A DNA stretch of 64,000 nucleotides from Nannochloropsis oceanica (Eukaryota; Sar; Eustigmatophyceae; Eustigmatales; Monodopsidaceae): the NCBI GenBank assembly GCA_004519485.1, contig CP038109.1, forward strand, positions 396,001-460,000, read 5' to 3'. Numbering within the stretch: position 1 is the stretch's first letter; each line of letters opens with the position of its first letter. The notes beneath the pieces are model-generated. The model was not told where the DNA came from, searched no databases, and saw only the letters and a program-made list of their open reading frames with translations. The translations under genes were made by a program, and so were the position numbers. Below are positions 54,986-64,000 of the stretch, piece after piece.

Positions 54986-56388
54986 TTAGCCTTTCTTTCG
55001 CGCAACCACTGTCGACAAGACAGACGACGAACTACCAGTAGAGGGCACACTAAAATTTGCCGGATTAATGCCCAACTTGGCGCGCTTGACAGCTAAAGCT
55101 TTCTTCGCGTCAGCAGCCACCACCGCCTTGCTCTGCAGGTCTCTACTGCTGCTACTCCTACTGCTGCTCCCCCGCCGCCCCGATACCACCAACGCGGACG
55201 ATGACGACGACGACTGAGTGTCGCGTTTCTTATGCGAACTGCCATCCCCATCGAAAATCGATGAGCTCATAATACTAGTGAATTTTGCCTTGGCCCCTTT
55301 CCTAAACCCTTCTCGCCGAGCACGGGTCAGTCCGCCCGACCCTCCCGCGAGCAACACAGCCGGCCCCTCCTTCCCATCCTCCTCACTGGCAGGCAACATT
55401 CGAAACCGAAAACCCTTCGCCGCACTCTCGGCCTCCAATTCCTGCAACACTTTCTTCTCTTGGCGGAATTTCGTCCGCATGAGCCGATTCACTCCACTTG
55501 TATCTGCCTCTAGCCTGTTGTTTGCGTCCATCAATTCCTGCAATCGGGCTGCTGCTGCATTCATCTGTCGCTTGTGGTCCTTACTTCTCTCCAAGACCTC
55601 CAACGGATCGACCGACACACCCGCATGAGGCGCATTGGCTGATATAGGAACACCTGCTTTTCCTTTCCCTTCTACACCTCCGGCAGCTCCAGAAGGCTCT
55701 ACCGACAACACAGGCAAGCCAATAGACTCTGCGTCATATTCTTGCTCGCGCCTCCGGATCCCCTCCACAAACTCGTAATCGCAATTCTTCGGGTCCGTCC
55801 TGATGATGAGAAGATTCTTGCACGTGGCACATTTCATGCGGAATTCCCAAATTTTCGTGGAGAAGTAGTTGCCGGCCTTCAAGAGAGGGAGGAGGGATGG
55901 GGGGCGAGGGAGGGAGAATAGGGAAAGCACCCGTGAGGCCTAAAAATTGCGGCAGAGGGACACAACATATGCATTGCAAGGGATGCGCGGGAAATAGAAG
56001 ATATACAAGGAACATCTCACACATACACTCACACGCGGAGTAACCATTGTCAACCTTTCACACGAGCGCACCTGCACTTTTGTGGCATTGAAGCGCACGC
56101 CCTTGCCGATGTGGGATTCACATTTCAAACACCAGCTGTTGTATGGAAGCTCGAAGCGGACCACACCCTTTTGTGTGAACTGGTTGTGGCCTGTAGGAGG
56201 GGATTTAAAATTGGTGGAGGGATAGGGTCAGTCCCGAGGGACAAATCTGATACTCAGACCCTGGAACCACCACATCACACATAGTACCACACACCTTTGG
56301 AGCCGGTGATCTTGTTCAAGGAAGCCTTGCCATCCCAGTCTGGGGGACGGTAATACCCGTCGGCTTGCGCCGCGGCTAAGGATGACAT
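54986..56388 (-). CDS. CWC16/CCDC130-type pre-mRNA splicing factor, three exons
   Basis: Spliceosome-associated YJU2-family protein acting around the catalytic steps. Exons are 56388-56295, 56190-56072 and 55876-54986, GT-AG and in phase, 367 aa. The N-terminus MSSLAAAQADGYYRPPDWDG matches the family's YYPPDF start. The zinc-binding cysteines come in two pairs: YNSWCLKCESHIGKGVRFNA and FRMKCATCKNLLIIRTDPKN, followed by NCDYEFVEGIRRREQEYD. The sequence is closer to CCDC130 (Saf4) than to YJU2 proper, since G-V-R-(F/Y)-N-A and TDP-x-NCDY are shared with CCDC130. The C-terminal half has a coiled coil and Ser/Arg/Lys-rich tail with likely nuclear signals. Confidence 0.92.
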
Positions 56389-56794
56389 GCCTTGACGACT
56401 GCAGGGTCGGGATCAGCACAGAGAAAGGATGAGTGAGAGATACGGCAGCCCAAATTGTCCAGAGAAGGGGGTCAATCGACGAAGTATCAGGTCTTGCGAC
56501 CAGTGCCTGTGTGGCATGGTTGTGCGGCGTGGTGGTGAATAGAGAGTGATGAAACCCAACATAGTATAGGCAGCGCGTCTAGCAACGCCGCCATGCCTTC
56601 CTCTTCCTCCTGTGTTGCTTTGACGTCTCCTCTCACACCACCACCTTGCCATAACCACGGCCATTTTAACGCCCCCATCACCTCGCATTGCTCGATCTTT
56701 ATTATTGTCAGCCGTACGCAAAGTTTGTCAGAATTGCTGCCATCGCCGCCCTAATTCCATAACCCAACCCTCCTCTAGCCCGCACAGTATCATC
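56389..56794. promoter_or_regulatory. Divergent region, CWC16 / aldolase
   Basis: 406 bp between two opposite starts; no gene inside. A shared promoter is likely. Confidence 0.5.
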
Positions 56795-58522
56795 ATGTCC
56801 TCCTCCTCCGAGTCCGATTCCAATTCGGCCACAGCTCCCTCTCCTCCTGTGACGGCTCCCGCTCCGGTATCCATCTCCTCGCATGGCCTTGAGGCCTATC
56901 ACACGCACCTCGTGGAGGCCGCCAAGCTGGCTACACAATTGACACAGGAGCAAAAGGACGCCCTCGAGACAATCGCGAATCAAATGGCCCGTCCCGGGCG
57001 GGGTCTGCTGGCCGCCGACGAAAGCGTGCCCACTCTGGGCAAGCGCCTAGTGGCCGCCGGGTTGGTCAATGATGAAGAGACGAGACGGGCTTACCGTGAG
57101 GTGTTGTTTGGTCACCCTGAAATGGGGGAGTACCTGAGTGGTGCCATCCTCTTCTCCGAGACACTTGGACAGAAAGCAATCAAGGACCCAGAAGGCCGTC
57201 TCTTTCCCGCATTGTTGCAAAGCAAGGGCGTCCTGCCCGGCGTTAAGGTTGACACCGGCTTGGAACCCTTGGGGTACTCTCCGCGGGAGACGCATACCAC
57301 AGGCATGGACGACCTGATGAAACGTTGCCAAGGGTTTTATGCGCAAGGCGCGCGCTTTGCGAAATGGCGGGCTGTCATCCGAATCGATGAGACGGCACAG
57401 TTGCCCACCCGCGCATGCATGCAGATCAACAGTGCAGAGCTCGCGAGGTACGCGGCAGTGTGCCAGGCGTGTGGGCTTGTGCCCATTGTGGAGCCGGAAA
57501 TTTTGATTGAGGGAAGCCATACTGCGGAGACGTTTGCGAGGGTGACCGAGGCGGCGTTGAGCGAGGTTTATTACACCATGGCGCAAGCAAAGGTGTTTTT
57601 GGAAGGGTATGTGAGGGAGGGGAGGGGGATAGGGATGGATAGGACGGAGGGGAGAACTCCCTCTTATCTTTCCTATCATCGCTTACCCTCCCCTCCTATT
57701 CTTGCCATCAACAGCACGTTGCTCAAGCCCCAAATGGTCATGCCAGGAGTCGATAGCACCCCAGAAGAGCGGCCTACCCCAGAAGAGGCAGCGCGGCGAA
57801 CGCTGGAAGTCCTGCGGAGACGCGTCCCACCTGCTGTCCCCGGCATTATGTTTTTGTCAGGTGGGTGGGTGTGCAGGCACCATCTGCTCCACTTTGTTTT
57901 TGGAGCCTCTATCGCCTCTTTGCTCTCATATCGTGTCTTTTCCCTGGCTTTCCCTGTCATTATAAATACTGCTTGATCAACGCTCACACTGCACTTTCTT
58001 GCTTCCTCTTCCGCCCAACTATTCTCTTCACCAGGGGGACAAACTGAAGAACAAGCCACGCAAAATCTGACCCTAATCAACCAGCTCGCCAAGCGAGCTC
58101 CCTCCTCCTTCCGTCCCTCCCTCACGACTTGTCCCTGGATCTTAAGCTTCTCCTTTGGTCGGTCGTTGCAAGCCTCAGTGCTGGCTGCGTGGATGGGAAA
58201 GGAAGAAAACTACACCGCAGCAGTGGCAATAGCAGGCGAGTTGGCAAAGGCAAATGCTCAAGCACAACTAGGGGAGTATGTCGGTCCACATCCTTCTCTG
58301 CTGAAAGACAAGAGCCTCCATGAAACAAACAGGGGTTTCTACGGCCAGGGCGTCGCAGGAGTAGCTGGGGCAGCAGCGTCAGGAGAGAAGGAGAAGACTG
58401 CTGAGGCTCCTACAGAGGGGTTGGCCGAGAAGCCGGGCGAGGAAGAGGTAGGGAAGGCGGACATACAAGCGGCAGTTTCTGCTGATGCGACAGAACGAGA
58501 AAGCAGCAGGAGCACGTTGTAG
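56795..58522 (+). CDS. FBA: Fructose-bisphosphate aldolase, class I, three exons
   Basis: Schiff-base aldolase of glycolysis, gluconeogenesis and the Calvin cycle. Exons are 56795-57606, 57715-57860 and 58035-58522, GT-AG and in phase, 481 aa. The substrate loop is PGRGLLAADESVPTLGKRL. KWRAVIRI carries a family Lys, and the Schiff-base Lys275 lies in GTLLKPQMV, rebuilt by the first splice. SGGQTEEQATQNL is rebuilt by the second splice, followed by PWILSFSFGRSLQ. Extra parts are a Ser/Thr/Pro-rich leader of about 40 residues with no hydrophobic signal, so cytosolic location is more likely than plastid, and an Ala/Glu-rich C-terminal extension of about 60 residues after GFYGQG. The usual C-terminal Tyr is therefore not terminal. 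Confidence 0.95.
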
Positions 58523-59074
58523 GCAAATGCAAGGAAAAGACAGAAGATACGTGAATGCACAGAGCGAAGCAGGTAAACTGATAGCTATGGAAAATAATTA
58601 TGCATAAGTGTGATGTGTTGGTGACGTGAGGGATATCTTGTGTGCTTTGTTTCTCATATTTTTCTTCTATCGTTCTGGTTTCCTCATCGCTTGACTACGC
58701 GCTCGCTCGTTTGGTCTGAGGTCTTTTTGTCTTCCCTGTCTTACGGGCGGAGGGCCGTCTCGTGCCAGTACCCCCCCCCCCCCCCCCCCCCCCCCCTCTC
58801 CTCCCTCCCGCTGTTGGTTTTTTGTTTATCTCGAACTGTTCCACCACTAGCGCGCACACACACAGTCCACGCTGTCCATCATCAGTTCCTCGCCTCGTGT
58901 TCCGTCCTTTTCCCTTTATCTCTGAAGGGCATTTACGCGTCCTCTTAACTTCTCTCGCATACATCGACGCACACGCACATTTTACTGCTGGTCCCTTACT
59001 CTGTAGCTCGTACCTCTCTCTCTGTTACTCCCTCCCTTCTCCTCTGCTCTCTCTTTCACACCATCTCAATAGTC
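58523..59074. other. Convergent intergenic region, aldolase / CAP-D3
   Basis: About 550 bp, pyrimidine-rich on the plus strand, containing the poly-C tract. No gene. Confidence 0.5.
58771..58796. repeat. Uninterrupted run of 26 C
   Basis: Homopolymer between two convergent 3' ends. It could form i-motif/G-quadruplex-like structures, and its length is prone to sequencing error. Confidence 0.9.
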
Positions 59075-62000
59075 TCATACATCCACCATTCCCGCGTCCA
59101 CCTGTTCCTCCCCCCCTTCCTCCTCCTCCTCCTCCCCCCTGTTCTCCTTACTATCCAATGGCGACCTCCCCACAGTCACATTCCACGTCTTCATTGCCGC
59201 CGGTAGCTCCACATTTACGTGCCTCTCGCCCTCTCTCTCCACCCGTCCTCCTTCCCCCCCTCCCCCCGAGACCGACCCCTCGCCTCTCTTCGCCACCGCT
59301 GGAGTGAAGGACTGAGAAGCAATGCCCGAGCCACCAGGCTGGAGGGCAGCTTTGATGGCCTCTGAAGGTGTCCGGCTCAGGTTCGCCCCGACACTCGAAC
59401 GACGCAAACGCGGAGCAGAACAATCCGACAAACGAGGGGTCGTCCTTCTACCGCTGTTGCCACTGTTGCTCGTGCTGCTGTTGCTGTTGCTGTTACTCAT
59501 CCTGGCCTGCAACGGCGTCCGACCCACACCAAAGCTGGACTGACGACGGCTACTGGAAACTCTATTGCTCCCACTGTAACTGCTGCTGCTGCTGCTGCTG
59601 CCCACGCTCCGACGGGGCAAGGCGTCCGCTGGGCTCTTGGGAGAGAGGGAGGGAGGAGGCATCGCTGCCCTCGCCTCTGCTTGGGCCTTGAGCTCCTTCT
59701 CAAATTGTTGCAAGTCAAATTCAATCTCGTGGAAGAGGGTGGGGTTCGCACTCAGGGCATCCTTCACCTCTTCCTTATTGTGCCGCATGAGCTCCAAGAA
59801 ATATTCCATCACATTGCGAATGAGGGGGGAGTGGGCCCTCTCCAAACATGCCTTCAACGAGACCAATTCAGGGACGACATGCTCCAGCAAATGCTTGCGC
59901 GAAACCTTCGACAGCAACCGTCCCTTGGCCGCTGCCGCTGCTTCTGCCCCTCCCCCTGACCCGTCCTCGGCCATCAGAGCTTCGGCATCTTCATCCTGCG
60001 TACTGCCTCCTCCCTCGCCTCCTCCTCCTCCTCCCCATCGTCCACCCGCCACTTTGATGTCCGGGCACCGCAGGACTGCCAACGCGTCCCTCACCAGGTT
60101 CTCATCCCTCTTCAACTTCTTCAACGCCGCCTCTCTCCTCTGGCCCTGCGCAAACCGACTCGCCCGATGATAGCTCTGAATCTTTATTCCACCCGCCTCC
60201 CCATCTTCGTCCGTCGCCGCCCCCAAAATGTCTTGCGTCAACTTCGCCGTCACCTGAATCCGCTGCTCATCACTCATGTGCTGCAGCATCGCACGGTAGA
60301 TGTGCATCCTTTTCTTGGCTGTCCCTCCCTCCCCACCCAGGTCCACTCCCTCCATCGTCACGGCCGTCCCGCTTTCTGCCCCCTGTGATAAAGCCGCCTT
60401 GTATGCATCGTGGTCGACACACCCATTCAACACCACCAGAGTCTCCACAAAGTGATTGACGAACAGCGACGGGCACTTCCGCAACAATGGGTTGAAAATC
60501 ATGTAATCCGCAACCTCAGCCACCCTCATATCCCCATCCACCAGGACTGCCAGGTAACGATGCAACAACAAGCCTCTCCACTTCAAGTAGTCCTGGAGCA
60601 ACAACTGCGAAATCAATGCCAGGGCGTGGCGACGAATTAACGCACTCTCGTCCTGCAGACATCGCGCCATGGAAGGCACATGCCTCTCGACCAAGCTCGT
60701 ATATCTCACGCACAAATCCCCCAGAATCAACAGTGCATTCGACTTGATCGCCGCCGAGCTTCCAACCGACAATTCACGGACAAAGACATTCACATTCTCC
60801 TTCGCAAGCCCCTTGTCCCTCAAGCACGCCTTCCCCAACGCCAAAAAGGCATGCGCCCTCACGGAGTCCGGCACGGGCACTGCTACCGTCCCCTCCGGAC
60901 TTATCCTCCCCTCTCTCCCTCCCTCCTCGTGAATCTTCTTGGCCTCTTCCATCGGAAGTATCTCCGGCAGCAACAACACACGAATAAGGGAGACAGTCGC
61001 AGCCGGGACTGGCACTCGAATCAAAGGCCCTCCGCCGGGGGTGCCTGCAGCAGGGGCCTCCGCTTTCTTTTTCTTTCTCCCCTTCTCGGCAGCCGAGGCA
61101 GCAGCAACAGCAGCGACACTCTTGCTCTCCTCCTCGTTCGGACTAAAACCCAAGATTGCTACCGCCCCTACCAAAAACGTCGCTCGTTCCAGTTTCCTTC
61201 GCTCCTCCGCAGAGATATGCCTCCCCTCCTCCTTCCTCCCTCCCTCCCCTCCTCTCTCCTTCCCCCCTTCCTCCGGTCCAACCACAAACCTCCTCAGAAC
61301 CTTCTCGCACGCTTCAAGCACCTCACCTGCCGCCTTTCTAATAATCACCGCCCCCTCCTCCAGTGTCTGGGCCTTGGCCAATGACAACGCCGAGATCGTT
61401 TCCAAAGCCGCCCCACAATTCTCGGGGGACAACCCCGGGTGTAGCCCTCTTAAATAACCCAACAGTTCCTCGGCGAGTCCCATGCCCACTTCCGCTGGCA
61501 CGTCCGGAGCAATCCTCGCGAGGACCCGCAGGATCTTACGCGAATCCTCCTCCAAGGCCTCCGCCTCCTCTTCTCCTCCCAACCCTTCGAACGCCCGTCG
61601 CCAGCAGGTAATCACAAATGCTGGGTCCGAGGGCATCACCTTGCCCCCCCCACTGCTGCTGCTGCTGCTCCCGCTGGGAAGCAAGGCACTCGCAGCACGA
61701 TCGCTGGCCAGGATGGCCTCAAGCAGTGCCCAGGCCCCGCGGCGGAGAGCCGTCGGATCTTCCACCACCGCAACAGCCCCAGTAGTAGCAGCAGTGGTGG
61801 TGGTAGAGGAAGAGTCGATGGAGGCAAGGGCAGCAGTTTGCAAGGCGTCCATCAACTCCTTCAGCCGACGGGGGGCCGAAACCTGACTGTTCTGCGCTTG
61901 AACGACGAGGCCGATGGCGTTCTGCAAGCATTTGTTCAGATCCCGTGAAGCCACTATCGACAACAACTCCCACACCGTTGACGTCCTTGCCCGGAGCGCC

Positions 62001-64000
62001 GCATGAGCTCGAGCGGCGGATTCCTCACTTTTGACCTCTTCCTCCATAGCTTCCTCATGTGCCGCACCACGACGAGAACGCTGAGGTTTGCCACTGGCTG
62101 GCCCTGCTGCTCCCTCCTTCCTCTGTCGATGCCAGTTAATGATACGGTCTAAGATCACCTCATGCACCAGATCCACCAATCGATTTAGAATGCTCTGCTC
62201 TGGGTCTGCTACCAGGGGCAACACAGCTTTCACCCACGTCGACTGCAACAACGCGTTCCCCGGATCGGCCAGTAACAGACTCGACAAGGACGCCATCGCC
62301 TGCTTTCTCGTCAACACCGATACATCATTACACCGCACAGCAAATAGTTCCACGTCCACCATTCCCACCTTACCTCCACCCCGACTCGCACCCGTCGTCA
62401 ACAGGATCTCCAACGCCTGCAACGCGGCTTTCCTCACCACAGCCTTATCATCCTGACAACGGCTCCTCACTAGACCGACCAGATCCTGAGGAGTTGGAAC
62501 CACAGCATCATTGCCTCCCTCCGCTCCATCCGCTTCTGCCGCTGCTGCTCCAAGGGTGTTGTGAGGGCTGTTGGGAAAGGCGAGGCCTAGGATAGCTTCG
62601 CGGAGTCCGGGAGGAGCCGCCTCTTCCTGGACTGATAAAAGCATCTCAGATAGACACACCATGGCACGAGCGCGGACCGTAGGGGCTTTATCCACCACCC
62701 GGGACGCAAACGACTCTACCAACGCCACTAATGACGTCCATACGTCCCTCGCTGTCTTCCCCTCCTCTTTCCGTTTCCCTTCCTCCCTTTCTTCCTCTGC
62801 AAAGGCAATTTCATTCTCCGAGGGCCAGGCCCAAGGAGCATTCACAAAGGAAGCAGCAATCTCCACCCCAAACGCGCGATGGGAGACCTTTACAGAACGA
62901 ATGAGCTTGGCAAGGAAAAGGATAAAGCGCGGCCCCAGCTCGGGCGCGGATTGCTGAAGGGACTCGAGGAGGGTGAGGACGGAGTCAACGAGGCGAGAGC
63001 GGACGTCGGCCCGGTCGGGCGCCTCGGTGCACATGTGTTCAAGGACGGCAAGGACGGTCATGTGCAAGTCCTTGGGGACCTCCATGCGTTGTTTGGCTGT
63101 GGCTGCCTTGCTTCCTTCTCGCCGCTGGGAGGGGTCGGTTTCGTCTGCGTGGGTCGACTTTGCGGTATTGTTGGCATCCTCTTCGTCGCCTTCATCGTCC
63201 TCGGTTGCCCCTCGCTTGCTCTTTTTCCCCTTCTTCTTTCCTGCTTGCTTGCCCTTCTCCTTTTTCCCCTCCTCGACCAGCGCCTGCTCCTCCTCCTCCA
63301 CCGCTCCGTCGCCCACATCCACCTCCATCGGATCACCTCCGTCTTCCCCGTCCTCCCTCCTTTCCTCACCTCCCTCCCCCTCCTCCACCGCCACCTCATC
63401 TGACCCCCTCTTCTTCTGCTCCTCCCCCTCCTTGATCAGGACCGTCAACAGTTGCACTGCCCTCTGATGGGCACCCGTCCTCGTTTTCGCGTCTGTTGGC
63501 AGCCCATTTCTACTCGGCTTCATTGTCAATAGGGGCATCAATGCCCGCAACACAATTGGATTCCCCCCCGGGCCACCTGCAACCGTAATCAGCGCCATAA
63601 GCACGCCCCGGGTAGCTTGCGCTAAGGAACCGGCAGCGGGGTGGGCAAGGGAGTACACGGCAAGGACCAGATCGGTCAGCTCTCCTTGAACGTCGTCGTG
63701 GGCGCAGAGGCTGGCCGCGAGGCTACCCGTGGTGAGGGAGCCATGGAGAGCGAGGAGGAGGGACTCAAGGCCTCGGTTGATGAGGGCGGCGGTTGAATTT
63801 TTGTTGCTGGTAGTACTGGTAGAGAGGTGATGAGATTGTGGTAGGGGAGGGGGGAAGTGAGGAAGAGAAGGGAGGAGAATGAGAGAGACGATAATTGCAC
63901 GACTGTTTTATGACAGAGATAGTGAAGACATGGTGATCAAATTCATGGAGAGTGTCCCATCTTTCCCAAGCACGCACCGTTTGCCCGTCCGGGCCTTGCC
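59075..64000 (-). CDS. NCAPD3: Condensin II non-SMC subunit CAP-D3, 3' part; 5' end lies outside the window
   Basis: HEAT-repeat subunit of condensin that helps compact mitotic chromosomes. The exon 63815-59075 carries 1,580 codons; an upstream exon fragment 64000-63978 ends in a GTGCGT donor and joins in phase. HEAT-type helix pairs fill the protein. The condensin-specific Cnd1 block is clear: AIKSNALLILGDLCVRYTSL, CLQDESALIRRHALALISQL and YMIFNPLLRKCPSLFVNHFV. Later MRHNKEEVKDALSANPTLFHE gives the conserved C-terminal helix, followed by a Ser/Arg-rich tail with SRTPSEA- and TPRLS-like Cdk-type sites. This tail and the order of blocks favour CAP-D3 over CAP-D2. Two Lys/Glu-rich inserts near the N-terminal part (63180-63400) are low-complexity. 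Confidence 0.88.

Overview
The window is eukaryotic nuclear DNA from what is most likely a photosynthetic stramenopile, plausibly a eustigmatophyte such as Nannochloropsis/Microchloropsis. The evidence is compact genes with few short GT-AG introns, an intron-containing tRNA-Tyr, and proteins with bipartite plastid presequences (signal peptide plus transit peptide, in two cases followed by a thylakoid-lumen signal). No database search was possible, so the genus is an inference. Gene models were built by eye from reading frames, splice sites and phase: every exon chain given below keeps frame, and almost all introns are GT-AG.

Layout. 1-5 kb: 5' part of a papain-like cysteine protease (-), divergent from EXO1 (+). 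5-12 kb: aquaglyceroporin (-), zinc alcohol dehydrogenase (-) and a predicted thylakoid-lumen phosphatase-like protein (-). 12.6 kb: tRNA-Tyr. 13.7-15.1 kb: membrane-anchored MaoC-type hotdog dehydratase (+). 15.7-20.3 kb: a rearranged stretch with a 190-bp inverted repeat, decayed unrecognised coding sequence, a palindromic foldback (MITE-like) element and an inverted partial copy of the neighbouring plastid leader. 20.2-21.4 kb: predicted thylakoid-lumen protein (+). 22.6-28.2 kb: choline-phosphate cytidylyltransferase (-), plastid-type monoacylglycerol-lipase-like hydrolase (+), pyridoxamine-phosphate oxidase (-). 29.6-31.6 kb: cellulose-synthase-like GT2 enzyme (+). 34.4-38.9 kb: VTC1-like protein (-), TFIIA gamma (+), chorismate-lyase-like DUF98 protein (-). 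39.1-48.1 kb: ORC3 (-) head to head with a 1,562-residue protein of unknown function with possible XPA-like modules (+). 48.6-58.5 kb: membrane-anchored SDR (-), CAMK-type kinase with a long helical tail (-), CWC16/CCDC130 splicing factor (-), class I fructose-bisphosphate aldolase (+). 59.1 kb to the end: condensin II subunit CAP-D3 (-), cut by the window edge.

The genes form no pathway cluster. Themes that recur are genome maintenance (EXO1, ORC3, CAP-D3, the possible XPA-like protein), lipid metabolism (CCT, the lipase, the MaoC protein) and plastid proteins. Many neighbours are divergent with short gaps (118 bp between the ORC3 and XPA-like start codons), so shared promoters are likely. 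The least explained parts are the 15.7-20.3 kb stretch and the large gene at 42.9-48.1 kb.
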